Assembly (NCBI RefSeq): GCF_901873365.1
Contig: NZ_CABFLM010000043.1
Coordinates: forward strand, 1-51,664
DNA length: 51,664 nt
Direction: 5' to 3'
DNA from: an uncultured Aggregatibacter sp.
GTDB lineage: Bacteria; Pseudomonadota; Gammaproteobacteria; Enterobacterales; Pasteurellaceae
Shown here one piece after another: positions 27,542 to 37,400 of this stretch (the stretch's first letter is position 1; each line of letters begins with the position of its first letter). The translations under genes were made by a program, and so were the position numbers. The notes beneath the pieces are model-generated. The model was given only the letters and a program-made list of their open reading frames with translations, did no database searches and had not been told where the DNA came from.

Positions 27542-28288
27542 TTAACGACATTGTAATAAGGTTTGTAATAATGTTTGATTATCTGCACGAGGTGAAACAA
27601 TCACATTCTGCCAGCCCAATGCCTGCGCCAAATGGGAAATTCGCTCACTGACGGTAATGAGTTGACAACTTTTTAGCCAATTATGTTCATTTCGTGGGAC
27701 AAAATCCAGCAGTTGCGTCAGAATTTCTCCGCTGGTCGCCACAATGGTTTGAATACCGGCACGCTTACACAGACTGGTTTGCTCCACATTATTATAAACA
27801 AGCGGTTCTCTTCGGTAACATTCAACGATCTCAACGTTAGCACCGCGTTGTTGCACTTGTTCTGAGAGGAGTTCGCGTCCGCCATTACCGCGCAAAATCA
27901 AAACGGTTTTGCCTTGTAAATTTTGCATTGCAGGAAGTTGTAATACGCCTTCGCTGTTTTCTTGGCTTGTCGGATAATGCACGGCCGTGGCGGTTGTGGC
28001 GGCAAAATACTGTGCGGTGCCTTGCCCTACGGTGAAGTAGTGCAAATCATCACGCCATGCAAAACCGGTATCTTTTAAGGCTTTGTCGGCAAAATCCACC
28101 GCACTTTTGGAGACGATAAAGACATAATCATCCGCTTTTAATTTGGCAAATTTATTCGGTAACTCATTGAGTTCTGCACCGGCTTCAATGGTAAATAAAG
28201 GCAAATGAATGGCGACGATTCCGGCTTTTGCCAGCATCTCCACGAGTTGTTGCCCACGTTCATCAGGGCGAGTTACCAAAACGGCCAT
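27542..28288 (-). CDS. hemD: HemD, uroporphyrinogen-III synthase
   Basis: HemD cyclises hydroxymethylbilane and inverts ring D to make uroporphyrinogen III. The 248-residue length is normal, and the family is poorly conserved. The N-terminal AVLVTRPDERGQQL and middle LILRGNGGRELL blocks are typical. It follows hemC after 14 bp, and the operon context secures the assignment. An uptake core lies within at 28098-28106. Confidence 0.93.
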   Translation of the reverse strand: MAVLVTRPDERGQQLVEMLAKAGIVAIHLPLFTIEAGAELNELPNKFAKLKADDYVFIVSKSAVDFADKALKDTGFAWRDDLHYFTVGQGTAQYFAATTATAVHYPTSQENSEGVLQLPAMQNLQGKTVLILRGNGGRELLSEQVQQRGANVEIVECYRREPLVYNNVEQTSLCKRAGIQTIVATSGEILTQLLDFVPRNEHNWLKSCQLITVSERISHLAQALGWQNVIVSPRADNQTLLQTLLQCR

Positions 28289-28302
28289 TGTGCCCCCACG
28301 AT

Positions 28303-29229
28303 TTATGAATAAATTGCTTGCAAAATTTTGTCAGCGCCTTGCGCTAAAAGCTGTTCGGCAATTTTCACGCCTAAAATTTCGGCATTTTCCACCGCACTTT
28401 TGCCTTCTGCGCGAATAATGCGACTGCCGTCAATATCGCCCACTAAGGCTCTTAAATACAGCTGCCCTTGTTGTAATACGGCATAACCGCCAATCGGTAC
28501 TTGGCAACCGCCTTGTAAATGATTATTCATGGCGCGCTCTGCTAATACGCAGTAAGTGGTTTCTGCATCCGCCAGCGGCGCCAGCAATGCCTGCACCTGC
28601 GCATCATCGGTACGACATTCAATCCCCACAGCACCTTGTCCGGCCGCCGGTAAGGATTGTTCAACGTCAATAAAAGATGCGATACGATCTGCTAAGCCCA
28701 AACGAATGAGACCGGCAGAAGCTAAAATAATGGCATCATAATCGCCGTTATCTAATTTGCTTAAACGTGTTCCTACATTGCCGCGCAAGGAGCGAATATC
28801 TAAATCGGGGCGTAAGGCTTTTAATTGGCATTGGCGACGCAAACTTGATGTCCCGACCACCGCGCCTTGCGGCAACTCTGCAAAAGTGCGGTAAGAATGA
28901 GACACAAAGGCATCACGCGGATCCTCGCGTTGGCAAATCACGGCTAATCCCAAGCCTTCGGGAAATTGCATCGGCACATCTTTCATGGAATGCACGGCAA
29001 TGTCGGCTTCTTTAGTTAATAACGCATTTTCTAATTCTTTGACAAATAAGCCTTTGCCACCAATTTTCGCCAGTGGTGAATCTAAAATCACATCGCCTTT
29101 AGTTACCATCGGCACTAATTCAATGGTTAAATCGGGATATAACTGTTGCAGACGGTCTTTCACATAATTTGCCTGCCATAACGCTAACGGGCTTTGGCGA
29201 GTCGCAATTTTTAAGGTTTTTTCAAGCAT
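28303..29229 (-). CDS. hemC: HemC, porphobilinogen deaminase
   Basis: HemC condenses four porphobilinogen molecules into hydroxymethylbilane on a dipyrromethane cofactor. The 308 residues contain the substrate-binding TRQSPLALWQA at about residues 10-20, the conserved VGTSSLRRQCQL near residue 130, and the cofactor-cysteine loop LQGGCQVPIGGYA near residue 240. It is first in hemCDXY and divergent from cyaA, as in E. coli. Uptake cores lie inside at 28391-28399 and 28884-28892. Confidence 0.97.
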   Translation of the reverse strand: MLEKTLKIATRQSPLALWQANYVKDRLQQLYPDLTIELVPMVTKGDVILDSPLAKIGGKGLFVKELENALLTKEADIAVHSMKDVPMQFPEGLGLAVICQREDPRDAFVSHSYRTFAELPQGAVVGTSSLRRQCQLKALRPDLDIRSLRGNVGTRLSKLDNGDYDAIILASAGLIRLGLADRIASFIDVEQSLPAAGQGAVGIECRTDDAQVQALLAPLADAETTYCVLAERAMNNHLQGGCQVPIGGYAVLQQGQLYLRALVGDIDGSRIIRAEGKSAVENAEILGVKIAEQLLAQGADKILQAIYS

Positions 29230-29309
29230 AATAACAACATGTTGATCAGGTCTAATGAGGGATTATCCTATCACTGTTAACTTCAAAAGTCAGTGTTCAT
29301 TTAATTTTT

Positions 29310-29338
29310 TTGCTTTCCGTCAATACTGATGATAGAGT
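29310..29338 (+). promoter_or_regulatory. Candidate promoter of cyaA
   Basis: TTGCTT (29310-29315) and TAGAGT (29333-29338) have the ideal 17-bp spacing, about 44 bp before the cyaA start. The hemC-cyaA gap of 152 bp must hold promoters in both directions. I see no convincing CRP site of the kind that controls E. coli cyaA. Confidence 0.5.
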
Positions 29339-29381
29339 AGCCGCCAGCGAAGCATGACCGTCGTAAAAAACAGGATATTAC

Positions 29382-31883
29382 TTGAAGTTTGATCTCGATA
29401 AAGCTAAACAACGTGTGGACGATTTAGATAGGTTGCGTATCCAGCGGGCTTTATCCGACACGCCTGAATCCTTTCAACATATTTTCAAACTGATCCCATT
29501 ATTACTCCATTTTAATCATCCTGATTTGCCGGGCTATGTTTCTGATGCGCCCACCGGCATTGCCCATTTTTCCCCAACGCCATTCCAACAGGAATATCTT
29601 GCGCATACGCTGACAGATGAAAGCGTGAAAAATTTCCTCAAAAAACACCGCACTTTTGAATCAGAAGCCATTCTTGGCGTCTATGTGATGGGCAGCATTG
29701 CCTCTATTGCCCAAACGCCACAATCTGATTTAGATATTTGGCTGTGTCATCGAGAAGATTTGAGTCCATCAGCGCGTGAACTTTTACAACAAAAAGTCGA
29801 GCGTATTCAACAATGGGCAAAGCGTGTTCACGTAGAAATGAATTTCTATTTAATGGATCAAAGACGGTTTCGGTGTTTTCGTTATGTCGAGCCAATGACT
29901 GCCGAGAATTGCGGTTCGGCACAATATATGTTGTTGCTGGATGAATTTTACCGTTCAGCCATACGCCTTGCCGGGAAGCCGTTATTGTGGCTGCATTTGC
30001 TCATTGAAAATGAAGCGGATTATGAGGCAGAAATTGAACGCTTAACGCAAACGCAGCAATTAGATTTAAATGATTGGGTGGATTTCGGGGGGTTAGGCAC
30101 CTTGTCCGCCAATGAGTATTTTGGTGCGACCTTATGGCAGCTGTATAAAGGGATTGATTACCCTTATAAATCTCTGCTCAAAATTTTGTTGTTAGAAACC
30201 TATTCTTGGCGTTATCCAAACACGTATTTGATTTCTCGTGAATTTAAACACGCCTTATTAACCGGTGAATTGAACGTTGCTCATCAATTTGATCCTTATT
30301 TGGCGATGCTGCAACGGGTAACTGCTTATTTGACCGAACGAAAAGAATATAAACGGCTGGATTTTGTGCGTTGTTGCTTTTATATCAAAGTGCATGAGAA
30401 CGAAGCAGAGGTAAATAAAAGTAACTGGCGATTGGATGCCTTACTTAAGCTGACGCAACAATGGGGCTGGCATTGTGGGCAAGTGGAATTATTAAACCAG
30501 CGCCAACAATGGAAAATTAAGCAAGCCGAAAAAATGCATAATGACCTGATTAAGTTTTTAATGTTGAGTTATCGTAACTTAGTGAATTTTGCCCGCAAAC
30601 ATCAGGTCAATGTCAGCATTATGCCACAAGATATGAGCATATTAACCCGTAAACTTTACACGGCATTTGAAGAATTGCCGGGCAAAGTGACCTTGCTGAA
30701 TCCACAGTTTGCTGTGGATTTATCGGAACGCTATCTAACGTTTATTGAAGTGCGTAATAACCGTCAGTTTAAGGACGGTTGGTATATGATTAACCAAACG
30801 CCGGACATTCACGGTTTTTGTCGTCCACGTTATACAGAATATAGCCAAAGTCTGAATAAATTAGTGGCGTGGGCGTATTTCAATCGTTTGCTTACGGCAA
30901 ATACTGAGCTCTTTGTTGCCAGTAAAAATGTCGAGCTTAACACGTTGCGCCAGTTTGTGACGGATTTGCGGTTGACATTTCCTATCGACAACGCCTCTGC
31001 CAGCAATTCCGACCTGAGTCATCCTTGTGAAATTCGCAGTCTTGCGGTCATTATTAATTTGACCCAAGATCCGACCGCACATTTAACCGACATTAAATCC
31101 AGCATCCAATCAAGCGACTTATTTAGTTTCGGTGCGAACGAAGAAAGTTTAGTCGGCAGCATTGATCTCACGTATCGCAACGTTTGGAACGAAGTGCGGA
31201 CATTGCATTTTGAAGGGCCGAATGCCATTTTGTTAGCGTTAAAAGTGCTTTCCAACAAAATTTATCGTGGTGCGCCGTTGCCAAAATTGGTGCAAGTGTT
31301 TTGTTACAGTCGGTATTATCGCCGCGCCTTACGCCGCATTGTGACGACCTTGATTAATAAATGCATTAGCATTCAAATCGGTGCCGCGCAACCACCTAAA
31401 AATAATTTATTGCGCGTGGCAGGGAAAAACTGGCAGTTTTTCTTTGAAGAACGCGGCATTAGTTTACAAGAAATCCACAATGCTAAACTCACTAAAACAA
31501 GCCAAATTGACACCGCACTTAGCTACAAAGTCAATCCGACTTATCCTGCCGTGGTGAAACATCATAAATACCCACGTGAAATTGACGCCTTTGCCAGTGA
31601 AGGGTTCTTGCAATTCTTTTTTGAAGATAATCCGAACGGGAGTTTTAATGTGTACATTTTAGATGAACTCAATCGCATTGAGATTTATCGTAACTGTGAT
31701 GGCACAAAAGAGAAAAAAATTCACGAAATTAACCGAATTTATCAAGCGTCAGGGTTGGATGAAAATAACAATCCGTATAAAATCGTGCAACGTGATTTCA
31801 ATTATCCACAATTTTACCAGCTATTAACGACAAAAGACGGGATGACTATCGTGCCGTTTCATAGTCGCCTAGCCTTATCTTAA
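29382..31883 (+). CDS. cyaA: CyaA, class I adenylate cyclase
   Basis: CyaA makes cAMP from ATP, feeding the CRP regulator, which in this family also controls competence. The 833-residue length is typical of class I enterobacterial-type cyclases. The N-terminal catalytic domain shows the nucleotidyltransferase motif GS-x10-DLD (Gly104-Ser105, Asp116, Asp118). The C-terminal half is the glucose-responsive regulatory region. The start is TTG at 29382, with AGGAT upstream; E. coli cyaA also starts with TTG, a feature that limits its translation. Uptake cores are inside at 29647 and 31512. Confidence 0.95.
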   Translation: MKFDLDKAKQRVDDLDRLRIQRALSDTPESFQHIFKLIPLLLHFNHPDLPGYVSDAPTGIAHFSPTPFQQEYLAHTLTDESVKNFLKKHRTFESEAILGVYVMGSIASIAQTPQSDLDIWLCHREDLSPSARELLQQKVERIQQWAKRVHVEMNFYLMDQRRFRCFRYVEPMTAENCGSAQYMLLLDEFYRSAIRLAGKPLLWLHLLIENEADYEAEIERLTQTQQLDLNDWVDFGGLGTLSANEYFGATLWQLYKGIDYPYKSLLKILLLETYSWRYPNTYLISREFKHALLTGELNVAHQFDPYLAMLQRVTAYLTERKEYKRLDFVRCCFYIKVHENEAEVNKSNWRLDALLKLTQQWGWHCGQVELLNQRQQWKIKQAEKMHNDLIKFLMLSYRNLVNFARKHQVNVSIMPQDMSILTRKLYTAFEELPGKVTLLNPQFAVDLSERYLTFIEVRNNRQFKDGWYMINQTPDIHGFCRPRYTEYSQSLNKLVAWAYFNRLLTANTELFVASKNVELNTLRQFVTDLRLTFPIDNASASNSDLSHPCEIRSLAVIINLTQDPTAHLTDIKSSIQSSDLFSFGANEESLVGSIDLTYRNVWNEVRTLHFEGPNAILLALKVLSNKIYRGAPLPKLVQVFCYSRYYRRALRRIVTTLINKCISIQIGAAQPPKNNLLRVAGKNWQFFFEERGISLQEIHNAKLTKTSQIDTALSYKVNPTYPAVVKHHKYPREIDAFASEGFLQFFFEDNPNGSFNVYILDELNRIEIYRNCDGTKEKKIHEINRIYQASGLDENNNPYKIVQRDFNYPQFYQLLTTKDGMTIVPFHSRLALS

Positions 31884-31892
31884 GGGGGTCAC

Positions 31893-32522
31893 ATGACTGA
31901 TAAATTAAAAGTATTAATTATTGACGATCATCCGTTAATGCGTCGAGGCATCAAACAACTTGTTGAATTGGAAGAGGGTTTTGAAGTCGTCGGTGGTGCA
32001 GGGAGCGGCAGCGAAGGCATTAGCTTGGCATTACAAACGTCACCGGATCTCATCATTTTAGATCTGAATATGAAAGGGTTGTCCGGTTTGGATACACTAA
32101 AAGCGTTAAGATCGGAAGGCGTGGATGCCCGTATTGTGATCTTAACGGTATCTGATGCGAGAAGTGATATTTTCACCTTAATTGATGCCGGTGCGGATGG
32201 CTATTTACTCAAAGACACCGAGCCGGATACCCTGCTTTCCCAACTTAAACGCATTGCGCAAGGGGAAGTGATTTTAAGTGATTCCATTAAAGATTTACTG
32301 ATTGAACGCCAATCTTCTCAAGAGCCGATTTATTCTTTAACGGATCGTGAAATGGATGTGTTGCGTTTAATTGCCACCGGACTTTCCAACAAACAAATTG
32401 CCGGACAATTGTTTATTTCGGAAGAAACCGTTAAAGTACATATCCGCAATTTGTTGCGTAAACTGAACGTACATTCACGCGTTGCCGCCACCGTGTTATA
32501 TTTTAAACACCAAAACGGATAA
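31893..32522 (+). CDS. narP: NarP-like nitrate/nitrite response regulator
   Basis: This is a NarL/FixJ-type two-component regulator, closest to NarP, which acts with the sensor NarQ on nitrate and nitrite. The receiver domain has acidic Asp11-Asp12, phospho-acceptor Asp57 in LIILDLNMKG and the Lys in GYLLKDTEP. A LuxR-type HTH runs from about residue 145 (LTDREMDVLRLIATGLSNK) to 205. The length, 209 residues, is normal. It starts 9 bp after cyaA, so the two are probably cotranscribed. No sensor kinase is in this window. Confidence 0.92.
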   Translation: MTDKLKVLIIDDHPLMRRGIKQLVELEEGFEVVGGAGSGSEGISLALQTSPDLIILDLNMKGLSGLDTLKALRSEGVDARIVILTVSDARSDIFTLIDAGADGYLLKDTEPDTLLSQLKRIAQGEVILSDSIKDLLIERQSSQEPIYSLTDREMDVLRLIATGLSNKQIAGQLFISEETVKVHIRNLLRKLNVHSRVAATVLYFKHQNG

Positions 32523-32539
32523 CGTTTTTTCCTTTCTGC

Positions 32540-32569
32540 AATAGCCGGTTTCTTCCGGCTATTTTTTTC
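32540..32569 (+). terminator. Terminator of cyaA-narP
   Basis: AATAGCCGG (32540-32548) and CCGGCTATT (32555-32563) form a 9-bp stem with a 6-nt loop, followed by TTTTT. It lies 18 bp after the narP stop. Confidence 0.9.
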
Positions 32570-32680
32570 TGTTTTTTCATCGTTGCCGGATTCCGGAAAT
32601 TTTTTAAAAATCCACCGCACTTTACATTGCAGGGCTGTGGCCTAAACGGTACACTACAAGCCTTTAATTTTGGGGTAAGT

Positions 32681-34438
32681 ATGAAGCAACTGAGTAGCAA
32701 TATCACGACATGGCGCCTGTGTGCGCTTCTTTCTTTCGGCTTGTTTGGATCTACCGCTGCTTGGGCGGAAAATCCGGTGGCGTTGCGCATTGAAGGCGTT
32801 AAAAATCATGCCTTAGATGAAAATATTCGACTTCACCTCAATGCCGTTGAGAAATACGATACGACGGATATTGCACGCTATCAGGATGTGGTCAGCGCTG
32901 CGATTGATAAGGGATTGCGCGCCTTAGGTTATTATGATTCGACGATTCGGTTTGAGCTGAAACCCCGCGAAGGCAAAGCGCCTTTGCTTATTGCGCATGT
33001 GTCACCGGGAGAACCGGTGAAACTTGCCGGAACCGAGGTCATGATTCGCGGTGATGCCGAACAGGATCCGTTTTTTCTCAAGCTAAAGACCCAACTGCCG
33101 AAAGTCGGCACCGTGCTGAATCATGAGGTGTATGAGGACTATAAAAGTCAACTACAACAACTGGCGCTCACCCGTGGTTATTTTGATGCAGCATTTGAGA
33201 CTTCCCGTTTGGAAGTCATGAAATCCACCCATGAGGCATGGTGGAAACTCGCCTTTAATAGCCAAAAACGTTACCGCTATGGAAAAATTAACTTTCTGCA
33301 CGCCCAAATTCGTGAAGAATTTTTGCGCAATATGCTTAATATTAAACCCGGTGAACCTTATTTATTAAGCGATCTTTCTACGCTAAACAATAACTATTCT
33401 TCGAGTAATTGGTTTAGCTCCGTGTTATTACAGCCGCATCTTAATGAAGAAAGCAAATCGGTGGATTTAGATGTGTTACTGTATCCGCGTAAGAAAAATA
33501 TTATGAGCGTCGGGATAGGCTATTCCACCGATGTTGGCCCTCGTTTACAATGGAGTTGGACCAAACCTTGGATTAATGATCGCGGGCACAGTATCCGCAG
33601 CAATCTGTATCTTTCTTCTCCGAAACAAACCCTTGAATTAACCTATAAACAGCCATTGTTAAAAAATCCGCTGAATTATTACTATGAATATTCGGCAGGT
33701 TTTGAGCGTGAAAATAAAAACGACACTCAAACCACCGCCACGACGGTTGCCGCCTTGCGTTATTGGAATCACCCGACCGGCTGGCAATATTCGCTCGGTT
33801 TGCGGGTGCGCCATGATTCCTTTACGCAAGCGGATATTTCCGACAGCACGCTATTACTCTATCCAACAGCCTCCTTAAGCCGTACCCGTTTACGTGGTGG
33901 GGCTTTTCCTGATTGGGGTGATTCGCAACGCATTACGACAGATTTCGGACGTAAACTGTGGCTATCAGATGTGAATTTCTGGAAAATTCAAGGCTCTACC
34001 GCGTGGATTCGCACCTATGCGCAAAATCACCGTTTTCTGACCCGTTTGGATGTGGGCATATTGAATACTGCCAATATTCACCGCCTTCCTCCTGCCTTAC
34101 GTTTTTTTGCCGGTGGCGATCGTAGTGTACGTGGTTACGGATACAAAAAAATCTCACCGAAAGATCGCAACGGCAAACTTATCGGCGGTTCACGCTTGCT
34201 GACCGGTACGCTGGAATATCAATATCAGGTTTATCCGAATTGGTGGTTGGCGACCTTTGTGGATAGCGGATTGGCAGCCAATACGTTTGATCCGGACGAA
34301 TTACGCTATGGCACCGGCGTTGGCGTGCGATGGGCATCGCCTGTGGGCGCGATTAAATTCGATATTGCTACACCGGTACATGACAAAGACAACAGCAAAA
34401 ATATTCAATTTTATATTGGGCTTGGCGCCGAAATCTAA
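32681..34438 (+). CDS. tamA: TamA, outer-membrane translocation and assembly protein
   Basis: TamA is an Omp85-family barrel that works with TamB in outer-membrane protein assembly and phospholipid transport. I chose the ATG at 32681 (TGGGG upstream) over an in-frame extension, because a signal peptide then runs from the start to an AWA cleavage site after residue 29. Three POTRA-like domains (about residues 30-265) precede a 16-strand barrel. The barrel carries the lid-lock VRGYG motif in GGDRSVRGYGY near residue 483 and ends in a normal aromatic strand. The length is 585 residues. tamB starts 20 bp downstream. Confidence 0.94.
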   Translation: MKQLSSNITTWRLCALLSFGLFGSTAAWAENPVALRIEGVKNHALDENIRLHLNAVEKYDTTDIARYQDVVSAAIDKGLRALGYYDSTIRFELKPREGKAPLLIAHVSPGEPVKLAGTEVMIRGDAEQDPFFLKLKTQLPKVGTVLNHEVYEDYKSQLQQLALTRGYFDAAFETSRLEVMKSTHEAWWKLAFNSQKRYRYGKINFLHAQIREEFLRNMLNIKPGEPYLLSDLSTLNNNYSSSNWFSSVLLQPHLNEESKSVDLDVLLYPRKKNIMSVGIGYSTDVGPRLQWSWTKPWINDRGHSIRSNLYLSSPKQTLELTYKQPLLKNPLNYYYEYSAGFERENKNDTQTTATTVAALRYWNHPTGWQYSLGLRVRHDSFTQADISDSTLLLYPTASLSRTRLRGGAFPDWGDSQRITTDFGRKLWLSDVNFWKIQGSTAWIRTYAQNHRFLTRLDVGILNTANIHRLPPALRFFAGGDRSVRGYGYKKISPKDRNGKLIGGSRLLTGTLEYQYQVYPNWWLATFVDSGLAANTFDPDELRYGTGVGVRWASPVGAIKFDIATPVHDKDNSKNIQFYIGLGAEI

Positions 34439-34458
34439 ACAGTCAAACGGATACCATA

Positions 34459-37400
34459 ATGACAGAACACAAGGAACAAGCGCCTGAAGCGCCTAAACCC
34501 CAAAAACAGAAAAAATCCCTTTGGTGTCGCATTGGATGCGTATCAAGTGCGGTCATTTTTTTGCCTGTTTTTACGCTGCTCGGGCTACTCGCGACACAAG
34601 GCGGACAGCATAAACTCATCCAATGGACAGATGCCTTGCTTGATGAACTTTCGATTGAACAGGTCGAAGGGAATTTGAGCGAAGGACTGGTGCTAAAAAA
34701 CCTCCGATTCCAAACAGCCGGTGTCGATACGCAAGTGGCGGAAGCCCGCTTGCAACTGCAATTAAGTTGTTTATGGCGGGCAGATATTTGCATTGACGAC
34801 ATTCGCTTGCAAAAGCCTTCCATTCAAATTGACACCGCGTTATTGCCACCTTCGGAAGATAAACCGGACACCGACAGCGCACCCATGAAGCGGATTCAAC
34901 TGCCTATCGGCATAGACATTCATCAGGTCGCCATTCATGATCTGAGCCTCATCATTGATCAGCAGAAAATGACGTTGGGCACATTTCAAACGGCGGCATC
35001 TCTCAATCATGCAAGCGGTTTAACATTAGCACCCACAACCATTCAGGATTTTGCCTTTATCCATAAAATCGGCGATACCTCGGAAGATGAGCCACAGCCG
35101 CAAGCCACGCCTAATAACCCGATTGATTGGACGGCGTTAGAACAAACGCTTAGTCAACCGCTTCTCGCGGATTTAGGGCAGCAAATCGAACTGCCTTTTG
35201 ATATGCATATTCAAGGCATTCACGGCACAAACTGGCAATACCAAGCCATTAACACAAAAGGCGAAAGCGAATTTGCGATTCAAGTCAGTGCTGCCGATTT
35301 GTTGGCGGATGCCACCGGTGATAACGTGCAATTACAAACATTGTCGGTGAAAAGCTCACTTGGTGAAGTACAAGCCAAGGGGCAAATCCAGTTGCAAGCA
35401 GATTTTCCGCTCCAACTGAATATCAACGCCGATTTAAATACCTTAAAACAGAAAGAGACGGTGCTGCTGCCGGCAACGAAAGCGAATTTAACGCTGTCAG
35501 GAATGCTAAAAAAACAGACCGCACTTTTGTTTCAAACACAAGGTGCATTAGATGCTGAGCTTAGCGCAGAAGCTCAGCTGACCGCGCCGAAAACACCGTT
35601 AAATATCAAATTAGCCGTTGCTCGTGGTCAATATCCTTTTGACGGCAATGATCCGTTAAGCATAAAAGACGTTAATTTAACGATTAACGGCGATATATTG
35701 ACCTCTCAAATTCAGTTAAACGGCGCTGTCAACGGCATGGGCATTCCTGCCAATCATCTTGATTTACAGGCGATCGGCCATTTATCCAACATTGAAATAC
35801 ACCACTTGAAACTTAACGCCTTAGAGGGTTCAGCCGAACTGAAAGGCGATGTGAATTGGCGTGATGGGGTGGAATGGAATAGCCATTTGCAGTTAGCCAA
35901 AATGAATCTTGGTCGTTATTTATCTGCGTTTCCTGCCGTGTTATCGGGCGAGTTAAGCTCACAAGGTCAGGTTAATCAAAAAGGTTGGCAAGTGGCGGTG
36001 CCACAAGTGGATATTCAAGGCACCTTGGCACAACATTCTCTCGCGTTACAGGGCGGTTTAACGGCTGGCGACCAACAGGGGATAACGATTCCGCAGTTGG
36101 TGTTGACTTATGGGGAAAATAAGATCAATGCGCAAGGTTCGATGGGTAAACAATCAGATTTCACCTTAAACATTCATGCGCCGAATTTGCATGGGTTATG
36201 GGCGGATTTATCTGCAGGCGTTGCCGGTCACATAAAATTAAATGGCGATGTGATGCGCCCACAGGTGGATGTGGATCTCACGGCTAACCACGTGGCTTTT
36301 CAGCAAATGCATTTAAATCAAGCGGTGATAAAAGGTCAAATTAACGGCGAAGAACGCGTAAAAGGCGAACTGGATCTTCACCTCAACGGTTTTCATTATA
36401 ATGATATCAGTATTAACCAGCTGAAACTTGCTGCCTCGGGCGATGAGCAAAAACACGTGCTACACCTGACTTCTGATGGCAAGCCGGTGGCAGCAAACCT
36501 GAATTTAACCGGCAATTTCGATCGCACTTTAGCGCGTTGGCAAGGCACGTTAAGCCAAGCCATGATTAAATCGGAATTTGGCAATGTCCAAACCAACCAA
36601 AACGTGGCGATAACCTTTGATAATAAAACGGCGGAGACGACAATTTCCGCCCATTGTTGGATGCACAGCAACACGGATCTCTGCTTTCCACAAACGTTCA
36701 AGGTGGGAGCGAATGGCGATGTGCCATTTGAAATTAAACGTTTTGACCTCGCGTTAGTGAATAAAATCTTGGCGCAGGAGATGCTCACCGGCCATCTTTC
36801 CGGCAAGGGGCGCGTGGCTTGGTTTAGCGATAAACCGATGTTGGCGGAACTGCAAGTGAAAGGCAACCATCTTTCCCTAGCGCAAAAGTTGGAGAATCGC
36901 ACGCTCAAATTGGATTTTCCGCAAATTAGCCTTAACGGAAATTTAGCCAATAATAATTTGGCGGTTAAATCGGAAGTGAACATTCACAATCAAGGCAAAA
37001 TCAGCACGGATTTAACCTTACAAGATATTGCTAACGCACGTAAACTTGGTGGAACTTTTCATATTCATAACTTAAATTTAAGCCTTGCCAATCAATTGTT
37101 AGCTAGCGATGAAAAGGTTGATGGCGAACTCAAGGCGAATCTGACATTAGGCGGTAATCTGAATGCGCCGACCTTAAATGGAAGCGTGAATTTAGATAAA
37201 CTCACCGCCAAAATGCGTTCTTTGCCGTTTGATATTAAAGACGGTGAACTGGCATTACACTTTACTGGAACGCAATCCACGCTCAAAGGTCATCTACAAA
37301 CGGTAGAGAGTCGTCTTCATCTTAGCGGTGATGCCAACTGGAAAAATATCAACGATTGGCGCACCCATTTGCGCGCGCAAGCGGATCAATTTAAAGTGAA

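Noticed and set aside
32627..32680. TamA start at 32627
   Set aside because: It would put 18 polar residues before the signal peptide; the ATG at 32681 gives a proper signal sequence.
36396..36983. 195-codon minus-strand frame opposite tamB
   Set aside because: The plus strand is a continuous tamB coding region; the antisense frame has odd composition and no start signal.
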